A DNA stretch of 64,000 nt from Tissierella sp. (GCF_031460495.1 NZ_JAVKTS010000001.1:682001-746000); one strand, 5' to 3'; positions 28,109 to 37,095 are shown, numbered from the stretch's first letter. Made by a program: numbers and translations. The notes: a model not told the origin generated them from the letters alone.

Positions 28109-29485
28109 TTGTTATCTGAAGTAGGCTTGCATTTAAGAATAAATGATATATTGGATTCGTCTTTTGATGGAATTTACATAACAGACGGACAAGCTAATAC
28201 AATTATTGTAAATAAAGCATATGAAAGAATAGCTGGAATCAAGATTGAGGAATTAATTGGGCGAAATATGAAAGATCTAGTAAGGGAAGGATACATATCC
28301 CAATCTGCAACTCTATTAGTATTGGAAGATAGAAAAGTAAATACAATAGAACAGAATTTCAGTACAGGGAAGAAAGCCTTGGTAACTTCTACCCCTGTAT
28401 TTAACAATGCAGGGGAAATAACCATGGTAGTTACAAATGTAAGGGATATTACTGAACTGTATGAGTTAAAGGAAAAACTAGATGAAAAAGAGAATTTGAC
28501 CAAGAAATATTCAGTAGAATTAGAAGCTATGAAAATTGAGTTATTGAAGAATAATGACTTAATTGCCATGGATAAGAAGATGCTAGATATTATAAAGATG
28601 TCTATTAGAGTAGCTCCTATTGATACAACTGTGCTTATTACAGGAGAGACAGGTGTAGGTAAGGGAGAAATAGCCAAACTAATATATAAAAATAGCTATA
28701 GGGAAAATAAACAATTTATTAAAATCAATTGTGGATCCATACCTAAGACCCTTATAGAAGCTGAACTCTTTGGATATGAAAAGGGTGCTTTTACAGGAGC
28801 AAATAAGGATGGAAAAATGGGCTTGTTTGAGGTGGCAGATGGAGGGACTATTTTTTTAGATGAAATAGGAGAATTACCCCTTGATATACAGGTAAAACTT
28901 TTGAGGGTACTTCAAGATGGTCAATTTACTAAAATAGGTGGGATAAACGAGGTAACTGTTGATGTTAGAATATTAGCAGCAACTAATAGAGATCTAGAAG
29001 AAATGGTAAGAGAAAAAACCTTTAGAGAGGATTTATATTATAGACTAAATGTTGTTCCAATTATAATACCACCCCTTAGAGATAGAAGAGATGATATTAT
29101 GCCCCTTATAAACTATTTTTTAAGTAAGCTAAATAAAAAATACAATTTTAAGAAAACCATATCACCTGAAGTATTGAAGACTTTGTATTCCTATGAATGG
29201 AAAGGAAATGTAAGGGAACTAAGAAATATAATTGAGAGAATAATGGTAATGTCTGAGAAGGATATCATTAATAAAGACGATCTTCCACAGCCTATATTGA
29301 CTTGGGATAGCAAGCAGAATATTATACAAGAAAATGATATAGTACCATTGAGACAAGCCTTAGGTAAAGTAGAAAATCATCTTTTAAAGATTGCATATGA
29401 TAAATACGGAAATGTACGAGATGCAGCAAAGGCATTGGAAATAGATCCTGCAACTTTTGTTCGGAAAAGACAAAAACATAAGTAA
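28109..29485 (+). CDS. Sigma-54-dependent activator with PAS domain
   Basis: About 458 residues. PAS sensor (about 8-115: DSSFDGIYITDGQANTIIVN), short coiled coil, AAA+ domain (about 155-385) with Walker A GETGVGKGEIAK, GAFTGA loop (binds sigma-54) and Walker B GGTIFLDEIGELP, then a Fis-type HTH at the C-terminus (YGNVRDAAKALEIDPATFVR). The start is taken as TTG at 28109 behind AGGGGTG; a GTG at 28100 overlaps that site. A -24/-12 promoter and three repeats lie just downstream, so it very likely activates the adjacent 4-hydroxybutyrate operon. Confidence 0.92.
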   Translation: MLSEVGLHLRINDILDSSFDGIYITDGQANTIIVNKAYERIAGIKIEELIGRNMKDLVREGYISQSATLLVLEDRKVNTIEQNFSTGKKALVTSTPVFNNAGEITMVVTNVRDITELYELKEKLDEKENLTKKYSVELEAMKIELLKNNDLIAMDKKMLDIIKMSIRVAPIDTTVLITGETGVGKGEIAKLIYKNSYRENKQFIKINCGSIPKTLIEAELFGYEKGAFTGANKDGKMGLFEVADGGTIFLDEIGELPLDIQVKLLRVLQDGQFTKIGGINEVTVDVRILAATNRDLEEMVREKTFREDLYYRLNVVPIIIPPLRDRRDDIMPLINYFLSKLNKKYNFKKTISPEVLKTLYSYEWKGNVRELRNIIERIMVMSEKDIINKDDLPQPILTWDSKQNIIQENDIVPLRQALGKVENHLLKIAYDKYGNVRDAAKALEIDPATFVRKRQKHK

Positions 29486-29487
29486 GT

Positions 29488-29611
29488 GTTGCAAAAATAC
29501 AACCAGTTGACAATATGCAATAAGTAGACAAAAAGGAAAAGATGGCCATTTTGCTCATGATTGTTAAAAAAATATCATTGTTTACATTTTTAAATGGTGC
29601 AAATATGCAAC
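29488..29611 (+). promoter_or_regulatory. Three repeated activator-binding-like sites (UAS candidates)
   Basis: Three 16-base related sites at 29488-29503 (GTTGCAAAAATACAAC), 29506-29521 (GTTGACAATATGCAAT) and 29596-29611 (GGTGCAAATATGCAAC). They share a partly palindromic GTTG...CAAC pattern and lie about 90-215 bases upstream of the -24 element, the distance expected for an enhancer-binding protein. Confidence 0.6.
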
Positions 29612-29702
29612 AAATATACTGTGGAATAATTTCTTTTAGAAAAAAATAATTACAAAACAAGCATAATACATATGAATGAAAAATTTCACAATTTACATTA
29701 AA

Positions 29703-29720
29703 TGGCATAGTTCTTGCAAT
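29703..29720 (+). promoter_or_regulatory. Sigma-54 promoter (-24/-12) for the 4-hydroxybutyrate operon
   Basis: TGGCATAGTTCTTGCAAT has the invariant GG (29704-29705) and GC (29716-29717) exactly 10 bases apart and matches TGGCAC-N5-TTGCW closely. Transcription should start near 29729, about 40 bases before the first gene of the operon. Confidence 0.85.
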
Positions 29721-29767
29721 ATTATGTTTCATAAGCAACAAAATAATATGAAAAGAGGGATATTTTG

Positions 29768-31129
29768 GTGACTAAAACAGCTGTGGATATGATGGTAGAA
29801 AAAGCAAGAGAAGCTCAAAAGGTATTTGAAAAATTTAATCAAGAACAAGTAGATGCTATAGTAAAAGCTATGGGTAAGGTAATCTATGATAATGCTGAGC
29901 TTTTAGCAAAAGAGGCAGTAGAAGAAACTAGAATGGGTGTATATGAAGATAAAGTGGCTAAAAACAAAGGAAAATCAAAAACTATTTGGAATAGTTTAAG
30001 AGATAAAAAATCCATTGGAATAATTGGTGAAGAAACTGAAAACGGACTTATTTTAGTAGCTAAGCCTATAGGAGTAGTTTGTGCTGTTACTCCAACTACA
30101 AACCCAATAGTTACACCAATGTGTAATGCTATGTTTGCTTTAAAAGGAGGCAATGCAATAATTGTAGCCCCTCATCCTAGATCTAAAAAATCTAGTACAC
30201 ATGCAGTTGCATTGATGAACCAAGAGATCAAGAAACTAGGTGCACCAGATAATCTAATTCAAATAATAGAAGAACCTTCTATAGAATTAACAGGAGAATT
30301 AATGCAAAAAGCTGATGTCGTATTGGCAACAGGTGGTATGGCAATGGTTAAGTCTGCTTATTCTAGTGGTAAACCTTCATTTGGAGTAGGTGCAGGTAAT
30401 GTTCAAGTAATTTTAGATAGGGATATTGACTATGTAGAAGCAACACAAAAAGTAATAGCAGGAAGAATATTTGATAATGGAATAATCTGTTCTGGAGAAC
30501 AATCAATTATTGTACCAGAAGATAAATATGATGAAGTAGTAAAAGCAATGAAAGTAAATGGAGCATTTTATGCAGAGGATGATGAAACAGTAAATAAATT
30601 TAGAGATGCAATGTTTAAAAATGGAATGATAAATGGTGATGTAGTAGGACAATCTGTACAATTTATAGCGAATTTAGCAGGAGTAGAAGTACCAAAAGAA
30701 ACAAAAGTTATATTATTAAAACCAACAGGAGTTGGAAAAGAAGATTTACTTTGCAAGGAAAAAATGTGTCCAGCAATGATAATATTGCCATATAATACTT
30801 TTGAAGAAGCAGTAGAAATAGCTCAAACTAATCTTGAATTAGAAGGAAAGGGACATACAACTGCAATCCATTCAAACAATCAAGAACATATTAAATATGC
30901 TGGTTTAAACCTTACAGTATCAAGACTTGTAGTAAATGCACCATCATCTACTACTGCTGGTGGATCATTCTTTAATGGTTTATCACCAACTACTACTTTA
31001 GGCTGCGGTACTTGGGGAAATAATAGCATATCAGAAAACTTGAATTATAGACATTTAATTAATGTTTCAAGAGTAGCATTTGTAAGACAAGGAGTAACTG
31101 CTCCTACAGATGAAGAAATTTGGAATTAA
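29768..31129 (+). CDS. sucD: CoA-acylating succinate-semialdehyde dehydrogenase
   Basis: About 453 residues of the acylating aldehyde dehydrogenase family. N-terminal helix MVEKAREAQKVFEKFNQEQVD, cofactor region VTPTTNPIVTPMCNAMFALKGGN, and catalytic Cys in FDNGIICSGEQS. It most resembles the Clostridium kluyveri succinate-semialdehyde dehydrogenase, which reduces succinyl-CoA to succinate semialdehyde. It is not in the BMC operon and the gene order (next: 4-hydroxybutyrate dehydrogenase, CoA-transferase, dehydratase) supports this role over PduP/EutE. GTG at 29768 (8 bases after GAGGG); TTG at 29765 also possible. Confidence 0.88.
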   Translation: MTKTAVDMMVEKAREAQKVFEKFNQEQVDAIVKAMGKVIYDNAELLAKEAVEETRMGVYEDKVAKNKGKSKTIWNSLRDKKSIGIIGEETENGLILVAKPIGVVCAVTPTTNPIVTPMCNAMFALKGGNAIIVAPHPRSKKSSTHAVALMNQEIKKLGAPDNLIQIIEEPSIELTGELMQKADVVLATGGMAMVKSAYSSGKPSFGVGAGNVQVILDRDIDYVEATQKVIAGRIFDNGIICSGEQSIIVPEDKYDEVVKAMKVNGAFYAEDDETVNKFRDAMFKNGMINGDVVGQSVQFIANLAGVEVPKETKVILLKPTGVGKEDLLCKEKMCPAMIILPYNTFEEAVEIAQTNLELEGKGHTTAIHSNNQEHIKYAGLNLTVSRLVVNAPSSTTAGGSFFNGLSPTTTLGCGTWGNNSISENLNYRHLINVSRVAFVRQGVTAPTDEEIWN

Positions 31130-31151
31130 TTAAAAATAAGGGGTGGATTAA

Positions 31152-32267
31152 GTGAGACAATTAATTATTAAACCACAAATATATAAATTTAACACTTGTG
31201 CTGAATTTATAGAGGCTTTTCCAGTAACTGAAAAAGACCTAGTACTTACTAATGAATATATTTTCCAACCATATTTTGGGGGCTTCAACTTACCTTGTAA
31301 TGTAGTATATCAAGAAAAATATGGACTAGGTGAGCCATCAGATGAAATGATAGATAAGATATTTGATGATATTAAAGAAATTGATTTTAATAGAGTAATT
31401 GCCATAGGTGGAGGTTCTGTAATAGATATAGCAAAATTATTTGTAATTAAAAACGGAACAAATGCATTAGAATTATTTGATAAGACCATTCCAATGCTAA
31501 AGGATAAGGAATTAATCATAATCCCTACAACATGTGGCACTGGTAGCGAGGCTACAAATATTTCCATAGCAGAAATAAAATCCAAGGGTACAAAAATGGG
31601 ATTAGCAATAGACGAATTGTATGCAGATTATGCAATCATGATTCCTGAAATGGTGAAAACATTACCATATAAATTCTTTGTAACTAGCTCCATAGATGCC
31701 TTGATTCACGCTATAGAATCCTTAGTTTCTCCAAAATCCAACTGCTATACTGAATTATTCAGTATAAAGGCTATTGAAATCATATTAAAGGGATATTTAG
31801 AGATAGTTGAAAAGGGCGAAGATCATAGAATGGAAATAATTGAAGATATACTAATTGCAAGTAATTATGCAGGTATAGCTTTTGCCAATACAGGAGTAGG
31901 AGCAGTTCATGCATTATCCTATCCAGTTGGAGGAACTTACCATGTACCTCATGGAGAAGTAAATTATCAATTCTTCGTAGAAGTATTTAGGACATATAAT
32001 AGATTAAATCCAAATGGAAAAATAAAAGAAGTAAATGAAATGTTAGCAAAATTAATTGGAACTACAACTGCAAATGTATATGAAGAACTAGAAAAGATAC
32101 TAAACAATTTATTACCTAAAAAAGCTCTTAGAGAGTATGGAATGAAAGAAGAAGAAATTGAAGAATTCACTATATCTGTACTTGAAAAACAACAAAGATT
32201 ATTAGCAAATAACTATACAGAATTATCAAGGGATGAAATAAAAGGCATATTTGCTAGATTGTTTTAA
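31152..32267 (+). CDS. 4hbD: 4-hydroxybutyrate dehydrogenase (iron-type alcohol dehydrogenase)
   Basis: A 371-residue group III (Fe) alcohol dehydrogenase: NAD-binding IAIGGGSVIDIAK (about 80-92), IIPTTCGTGSEATN, metal site Asp/His residues in SSIDALIHAIESL and VGAVHALSYPVGGTYHVPHGEVN. It is close to clostridial 4-hydroxybutyrate dehydrogenases that reduce succinate semialdehyde. GTG start behind AAGGGGTGG. It is the second gene of the operon, 22 bases after sucD. Confidence 0.88.
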   Translation: MRQLIIKPQIYKFNTCAEFIEAFPVTEKDLVLTNEYIFQPYFGGFNLPCNVVYQEKYGLGEPSDEMIDKIFDDIKEIDFNRVIAIGGGSVIDIAKLFVIKNGTNALELFDKTIPMLKDKELIIIPTTCGTGSEATNISIAEIKSKGTKMGLAIDELYADYAIMIPEMVKTLPYKFFVTSSIDALIHAIESLVSPKSNCYTELFSIKAIEIILKGYLEIVEKGEDHRMEIIEDILIASNYAGIAFANTGVGAVHALSYPVGGTYHVPHGEVNYQFFVEVFRTYNRLNPNGKIKEVNEMLAKLIGTTTANVYEELEKILNNLLPKKALREYGMKEEEIEEFTISVLEKQQRLLANNYTELSRDEIKGIFARLF

Positions 32268-32278
32268 GGAGTGATTGT

Positions 32279-33580
32279 ATGGATTGGATGGTAGAATATA
32301 AAAATAGATTAGTTTCTTTAGATGAAGCAGTAAAACATATAGAATCTGGAGATAGAGTTGTTATTGCCCATGCAATAGGTGAACCGTCAGCTTTAATAGA
32401 CGCGATGGTATCCAATAGAAATCAATATAGAGATGTAGAAATAGTCCATTTAGTACCAATGGGCAAGGGTGAATACTTACAAGAGGGTATGGAAAAGCAT
32501 TTCAAACATAATGCCATATTCTGTGGTGGAATAAGTAGAAATCCAGTAAATGAAGGAAGAGCAGATTATACACCTTGCTTTTTCCATGAAGTACCAAGGC
32601 TTTTCAGAGACGGGTATTTACCAATAGATGTGGCTCTAATCATGGTTAGTCCACCAGATGCTGATGGAAATTGTAGTCTAGGCACATCGGTAGATTATAC
32701 TAAATCAGCAGTAGAATGTGCGAAAATAACTATTGCTCAAGTAAATGAAGAAATGCCAAGGACTTATGGAGATTCTTTTGTAAATATTAAAGACTTGGAT
32801 TATATAGTAGAGGCAAATACACCTCTACCAATACTAAATCCACCTAAAATATCTGATATAGAGCGTGCCATTGGAGAGCATTGTGCTTCTTTAGTTGAAG
32901 ATGGCTCAACATTACAATTAGGTATTGGAGCAATACCTGATGCCGTATTATTGTTTTTAAAGGATAAAAAGGACTTAGGTATTCATTCAGAAATGATATC
33001 AGATGGAGTAGTTGAGCTTTATGAGGCTGGAGTAATTACAAACAAGATGAAAACCATACATCCAGGAAAGATGGTAGTCACATTTTTAATGGGTACTGAA
33101 AGATTGTATAATTTTGTTAATAATAATCCTGAAGTTGAAATGTATCCAGTGGATTATGTAAATGATCCTTGTGTAATCATGCAAAACTACAAGATGGTAT
33201 CCATTAACTCCTGTATACAGGTAGATTTAATGGGTCAAGTAGTTTCAGATACTGTAGGGAAAAAGCAATTCAGTGGAGTAGGCGGACAAGTAGATTTCGT
33301 TCGTGGAGCAAGCATGTCAAAGGGCGGAAAATCAATTATTGCAATGCCTTCCACAGCTGCAAAGGGAACAGTTTCAAGAATAGTATCCTTAATTGACGAA
33401 GGTGCTGCTGTGACTACTTCAAGAAATGATGTGCAATATATCGTTACAGAATATGGTATAGCAAATCTTAAGGGAAAGACCCTAAAAGATAGAGGAAGAG
33501 CCTTGATTAACATTGCTCATCCAGATTTCAGAGAAGATTTAATCAAAGAATGGGAAGCAAGATTTAATACTCAGTTTTAA
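32279..33580 (+). CDS. abfT: 4-hydroxybutyrate CoA-transferase
   Basis: A 433-residue family I CoA-transferase of the acetyl-CoA hydrolase/transferase type. Motifs: GDRVVIAHAIGEPSALI near the N-terminus, DGSTLQLGIGAIPDAVL, and the catalytic-Glu/C-terminal region SVNSC-like SINSCIQVDLMGQVVSDT, FSGVGGQVDFVRGAS, VTEYGIANLKGKT. It moves CoA from acetyl-CoA to 4-hydroxybutyrate. The 12-base gap from 4hbD supports one operon. Confidence 0.9.
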   Translation: MDWMVEYKNRLVSLDEAVKHIESGDRVVIAHAIGEPSALIDAMVSNRNQYRDVEIVHLVPMGKGEYLQEGMEKHFKHNAIFCGGISRNPVNEGRADYTPCFFHEVPRLFRDGYLPIDVALIMVSPPDADGNCSLGTSVDYTKSAVECAKITIAQVNEEMPRTYGDSFVNIKDLDYIVEANTPLPILNPPKISDIERAIGEHCASLVEDGSTLQLGIGAIPDAVLLFLKDKKDLGIHSEMISDGVVELYEAGVITNKMKTIHPGKMVVTFLMGTERLYNFVNNNPEVEMYPVDYVNDPCVIMQNYKMVSINSCIQVDLMGQVVSDTVGKKQFSGVGGQVDFVRGASMSKGGKSIIAMPSTAAKGTVSRIVSLIDEGAAVTTSRNDVQYIVTEYGIANLKGKTLKDRGRALINIAHPDFREDLIKEWEARFNTQF

Positions 33581-33616
33581 TAGTGAGTTCAAAATATATT
33601 AAAGGGGATGTTGTTA

Positions 33617-35080
33617 GTGGCATTGATGACGAGAGAACAATATATAGAAAGTTTAAGAAAGTTGAATTTGAAGGTTTATATGTTTGGGGAGCTTGTTGAG
33701 AACCCTGTTGATCATCCTATAATTAGACCATCTATGAATTCAGTAGCTATGACCTATGAATTGGCACAGCAAGATGAATATAAGGATTTAATGACTACAA
33801 AATCACATTTAACTGGAGAAACAATAAATAGATTCTGTCATATTCATCACAGTACTGAGGATTTAACTAAAAAAATAAAAATGCAAAGATTATTAGGTCA
33901 AAAAACTGCTTCATGCTTCCAAAGATGTGTAGGTATGGATGCTTTTAATGCAATCTATTCAACTACTTTTGAAATGGATAAAGAATATGGAACAAATTAT
34001 CATGAGAGATTTGTAAATTACTTAAAATTTGTTCAAGAAAAAGACTATACCGTAGATGGAGCAATGACAGATCCAAAGGGCGATAGAGGACTTTCACCAT
34101 CAGAACAAGAGGATCCAGATTTATATCTTCGTATTACTGAAGTAAGAGAAGATGGAATCGTAGTTAGAGGAGCAAAGGCTCATCAAACAGGGGCAGTAAA
34201 CTCCCATGAGCATTTAATCATGCCTACTATAGCTTTAAAAGATGAAGACAAGGACTATGCAGTATGCTTTGCAGTTCCATCAGATGCAGAGGGAGTAATC
34301 ATGATCTATGGTCGTCAATCTTGTGATACAAGAAAATTAGAAGAAGGTGCAGATATTGACCTTGGAAATGCTAATTTTGGTGGACATGAAGCATTAGTTA
34401 TATTCAATGATGTATTTGTTCCAAATGATAGAGTATTTATGTGCAAAGAAGCTAAATATGCTGGCATGTTAGTTGAAAGATTTGCTGGATATCATAGACA
34501 ATCCTATGCATGTAAAACAGGTGTAGGCGATGTATTAATAGGTGCAGCAGCTTTGGCGGCAGATTATAATGGAGCCAACAAAGCTAGTCATGTAAAAGAC
34601 AAATTAATTGAAATGATGCACTTAAATGAAACTATATGGGCATGTGCTGTAGCTTGTTCAGCAGAAGGAAGTAAAACTGCTTCTGGAAACTATTTAATTG
34701 ATTTATTACTTGCAAATGTATGTAAGCAAAATGTAACTCGTTTCCCATATGAAATAGCTAGATTGGCGGAGGATTTAGCAGGTGGAATCATGGTTACTAT
34801 GCCATCAGAAGCTGACTACAAAGACCCTGAAATAGGCAAATATGTTGAAAAATACCTAGCAGGAAAGACTGGAACTTCAACAGAAAATCGTATGAGAGTA
34901 CTAAGACTTATAGAGAATATTACTTTAGGTACTGCAGCAGTTGGATACAGAACAGAATCCATGCATGGTGCAGGTTCACCACAAGCACAAAGAATAATGA
35001 TAGCTCGCCAAGGAAATCTTGAAGCTAAGAAAGAAATGGCAAGAAAAATTGCTCAAGTAGATCCAAGCAAAGATAAATAA
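33617..35080 (+). CDS. abfD: 4-hydroxybutyryl-CoA dehydratase / vinylacetyl-CoA isomerase
   Basis: About 487 residues; a [4Fe-4S]/FAD radical dehydratase. Cluster ligands are visible as CFQRC (Cys 100 and 104 with this start; 99 and 103 in the C. aminobutyricum enzyme, from memory) and HRQSYAC (His and Cys). It converts 4-hydroxybutyryl-CoA to crotonyl-CoA, linking succinate or 4-aminobutyrate to butyrate. I chose GTG at 33617, nine bases after AAAGGGG; ATG at 33608 abuts that site and ATG at 33626 is 18 bases away. The 4-hydroxybutyrate route ends here; crotonyl-CoA reductase genes are elsewhere. Confidence 0.93.
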   Translation: MALMTREQYIESLRKLNLKVYMFGELVENPVDHPIIRPSMNSVAMTYELAQQDEYKDLMTTKSHLTGETINRFCHIHHSTEDLTKKIKMQRLLGQKTASCFQRCVGMDAFNAIYSTTFEMDKEYGTNYHERFVNYLKFVQEKDYTVDGAMTDPKGDRGLSPSEQEDPDLYLRITEVREDGIVVRGAKAHQTGAVNSHEHLIMPTIALKDEDKDYAVCFAVPSDAEGVIMIYGRQSCDTRKLEEGADIDLGNANFGGHEALVIFNDVFVPNDRVFMCKEAKYAGMLVERFAGYHRQSYACKTGVGDVLIGAAALAADYNGANKASHVKDKLIEMMHLNETIWACAVACSAEGSKTASGNYLIDLLLANVCKQNVTRFPYEIARLAEDLAGGIMVTMPSEADYKDPEIGKYVEKYLAGKTGTSTENRMRVLRLIENITLGTAAVGYRTESMHGAGSPQAQRIMIARQGNLEAKKEMARKIAQVDPSKDK

Positions 35081-35099
35081 TTAAACCGGAGGACTTGAT

Positions 35100-35396
35100 G
35101 TGAAAGATATTTTATTCCAGAAAGTAGAAGAGATAGTAGAAGAATTTATAAGACCGCAGCTTAAAATCCATGGGGGAGACATAAGGATTAATTCTATTAT
35201 TGATAAAATAGTAAGAATTACACTAACGGGAAATTGTCACGGTTGTCCTTCTGCACAGATAACTACTGAGGAAATCGTAGAAGAAATATTAATAGAAAAA
35301 CTAGGGGATTCCATAGATGGAGTAATTCTAGTAAATCAAGTTGATGAAGAATTACTATCCTTTGCTAAACAAATCTTAAATGGTGGTGCTAAGTGA
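35100..35396 (+). CDS. NifU C-terminal-domain protein
   Basis: A 98-residue NifU-like (NFU) domain with the cluster-binding CxxC in GNCHGCPSAQITTEEIVEE (about 42-60). Such proteins carry or deliver Fe-S clusters. As the fifth gene of the abfD operon it may help mature the oxygen-sensitive [4Fe-4S] dehydratase (inference). GTG start behind CCGGAGG; the end overlaps the next gene by 4 bases. Confidence 0.85.
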   Translation: MKDILFQKVEEIVEEFIRPQLKIHGGDIRINSIIDKIVRITLTGNCHGCPSAQITTEEIVEEILIEKLGDSIDGVILVNQVDEELLSFAKQILNGGAK

Positions 35397-35656
35397 TAGT
35401 AGGCATAAAATATTGTGGTGGATGCAATTCAAGATTTGATCGTGTTACTATGGTAGACAAAATAAAATCAGATTATAGAGAGTTTGATTTTAACTATGCT
35501 ACAGAAAACATAGAATATGATTTTATCATAGTAGTCAACGGATGCCATATAGCCTGTGCAGGGCTACATGGATTAAAAACAAGAAAAGGTTTTGTGGAAA
35601 TTAGAGATAACGATTATAATAATATCAAAGCAGAAATTGATCGGATGAAGGAATAG
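35393..35656 (+). CDS. Small Cys-rich protein of the 4-hydroxybutyrate operon
   Basis: An 87-residue protein with KYCGGCNSRFDR near the N-terminus (CxxC, residues about 8-11) and NGCHIACAGL in the second half (CxxxC). I do not recognise a named family. The alpha/beta pattern and cysteines suggest a metal- or Fe-S-binding protein. GTGA overlap with the NifU-like gene means tight translational coupling. It ends at a terminator hairpin that is duplicated 1.57 kb downstream. Confidence 0.75.
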   Translation: MIVGIKYCGGCNSRFDRVTMVDKIKSDYREFDFNYATENIEYDFIIVVNGCHIACAGLHGLKTRKGFVEIRDNDYNNIKAEIDRMKE

Positions 35657-35657
35657 C

Positions 35658-35688
35658 AAAAGCCAGGAGAAATCATCTCCTGGCTTTT
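35658..35688. terminator. Terminator hairpin, copy 1 of an identical pair
   Basis: 13-bp stem AAAAGCCAGGAGA / TCTCCTGGCTTTT around AATCA. The 29-base core (35659-35687) is identical to 37227-37255, the two copies flanking the ECF sigma cassette. Confidence 0.85.
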
Positions 35689-35689
35689 G

Positions 35690-35902
35690 TTACTTTAGAA
35701 TCTCAATAGGCAAAAGCTCTTTTAATCCTCTGGATAACTCTTTAGATGTATTCTTATCTAATCCGCAGATTTTTAACTCTTTATTAAAAGTATACTTAAA
35801 TATCATATACTTTGTTACTGCATAAAGAACCCAGATTGGTAATAATATGAGGCCCAATAAAAACTTAATTATGAATTTGACATAGTGATAAAGGGTTATC
35901 AT
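35690..35902 (-). CDS. Small membrane protein of unknown function
   Basis: A 70-residue protein with one long hydrophobic segment (about 8-32: VKFIIKFLLGLILLPIWVLYAV) and a polar tail. No family recognised. It is the last of four minus-strand genes with an ECF sigma factor at the head, so it is likely part of that regulon. Confidence 0.55.
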   Translation of the reverse strand: MITLYHYVKFIIKFLLGLILLPIWVLYAVTKYMIFKYTFNKELKICGLDKNTSKELSRGLKELLPIEILK

Positions 35903-35920
35903 TATACAATACCCTCAACA

Positions 35921-36178
35921 CTATTTGTCAACAAACTTTGAGACATCTTTCAGTGAGAGCATATAGTTCTTAGCCATATCAAGAGCCACATCTTGAGGGA
36001 TTCCTGATTCAAGTAACTCCTTGTATAAGCTCCCAACTGCCTGCCCCATATTTTTACCAGCTTCAGCAGAATAAAGAGTTCCCATTATACCACTGATAAG
36101 CTTTGGCACTTTATCGGAAACAGCATCCAAAATTTCACCTATTTCCTTTGCGTCGCCATCTTTTTTAAATTCTACCAT
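35921..36178 (-). CDS. Small helical protein of unknown function
   Basis: An 85-residue soluble helical protein: VSDKVPKLISGIMGTLYS then AGKNMGQAVGSLYKELLESG and a C-terminal helix. No family recognised. AAGGAGG lies about 6 bases before the ATG. It lies 13 bases downstream of the anti-sigma gene and 18 bases upstream of the small membrane protein, so all four are probably one operon. Confidence 0.6.
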   Translation of the reverse strand: MVEFKKDGDAKEIGEILDAVSDKVPKLISGIMGTLYSAEAGKNMGQAVGSLYKELLESGIPQDVALDMAKNYMLSLKDVSKFVDK

Positions 36179-36191
36179 TTAAATTACCTCC

Positions 36192-36536
36192 TTAAATAAA
36201 TTGTAAAGCAAGTTTAATTGATTTTCTTGTAGTTGATAATGCATAAGGTATAACATTCAGAGGCTCTAATAAGGATTTTATATCTGATAATTTGAAACTA
36301 GAGTTGTCTCCTTTAGTCTCTGCAATCATATTAAATGCACTTTCCAAGACATCATCTGGTACTTCCATCATGTCTTTGGCAATTGTTTGAGATAAAGCAA
36401 TAGTTATGGCAAGTTCCTCTCGACAGTCAGGACAGTCAGCAAGATGTTCGAGAAGGGTTGTTTTATCATGATTACTTATTGTATTATTGATATAAGCAAT
36501 AATGAAATCACTAATATTTAGGCATTCATTAGTCAT
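36192..36536 (-). CDS. Zinc-finger anti-sigma factor
   Basis: A 114-residue protein with the ZAS motif HLADCPDC (HxxxCxxC, residues about 27-34), which binds the partner sigma factor. No TM segment is evident, so it would be a soluble anti-sigma factor. Its ATG (36536, behind GGGAGAG) overlaps the end of the sigma gene by 8 bases, which ties the two stoichiometrically. The C-terminal half is a short helical domain without recognised homology. Confidence 0.8.
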   Translation of the reverse strand: MTNECLNISDFIIAYINNTISNHDKTTLLEHLADCPDCREELAITIALSQTIAKDMMEVPDDVLESAFNMIAETKGDNSSFKLSDIKSLLEPLNVIPYALSTTRKSIKLALQFI

Positions 36537-37095
36537 AAGCGCTCTCCCTTTCATTGAGCAAAGGTCTTAACTTATTCTTTATAGAATATACTTTGCTTTT
36601 TATTGTACCTATTGGAATTCCGGTAATGCTTTGGATTTCAGTGTATGAAAGCTGTGCATTAAATATTAAAAAAAGTAGCTCCCTATCTATTTGTGGTAAA
36701 GTAGATAAAGATTTTTTAATATCAACCTGATCTATGATATTTTCAATATCATTAGATAGACAAATGTTTTTCTCAATTTCCCCAAATTCCATTACTTCAA
36801 AATTGCTGCGATTATAATGTTTGCGATAAAAATCATTGATTTTATTTCGGCATATACCTATAATCCATGTTTTAAAGGTTGAAGTTTTTTTAAAACCCTT
36901 TATTCCTTGCCAAATTCCTAGCATGGTTTCCTGTAATACATCATTTACATCATCTTTGTTTGAAATGTTGGTGAGGATATAGTTATATAGAATTTTCATA
37001 TATTGATTCATTATAAGTTCGAAGGACCTGGTATTGCCTTGTATTGCTTCTTCTAATAGTTGGTCTATAGTCTGAGTATTATTAAAATAACTTAT
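36529..37095 (-). CDS. ECF-type RNA polymerase sigma factor, unusual start
   Basis: Region 2 (SNKDDVNDVLQETMLGIWQGI, in part; KTWIIGICRNKINDFYRKH) and region 4 (LPQIDRELLFLIFNAQLSYTEIQSI in part; GIPIGTIKSKVYSIKNKL) are clear. An ATG at 37011 would start inside region 2.1. The same frame continues upstream for 28 codons with typical sigma sequence (DQLLEEAIQGNTRSFELI) but contains no ATG, GTG or TTG. It begins at ATA (37093-37095), eight bases after GGGGG, directly preceded in frame by ATG TAG (37096-37101). Either a non-standard start, an amber mutation at codon 2, or a sequence error. The end I give assumes the ATA. Confidence 0.7.
   Translation of the reverse strand: MSYFNNTQTIDQLLEEAIQGNTRSFELIMNQYMKILYNYILTNISNKDDVNDVLQETMLGIWQGIKGFKKTSTFKTWIIGICRNKINDFYRKHYNRSNFEVMEFGEIEKNICLSNDIENIIDQVDIKKSLSTLPQIDRELLFLIFNAQLSYTEIQSITGIPIGTIKSKVYSIKNKLRPLLNERESAYD

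Noticed and set aside
29322-29741. Minus-strand ORF of 139 residues over the sigma-54 promoter region
   Set aside because: It is antisense to the activator gene end and the promoter, with no start signal or domain.
29765-31129. Aldehyde dehydrogenase and alcohol dehydrogenase as the signature enzymes of the BMC
   Set aside because: They lie in a separate sigma-54 operon with CoA-transferase and 4-hydroxybutyryl-CoA dehydratase, ended by a terminator and separated from the shell genes by a sigma-factor cassette. Their sequences fit the succinate/4-hydroxybutyrate route.
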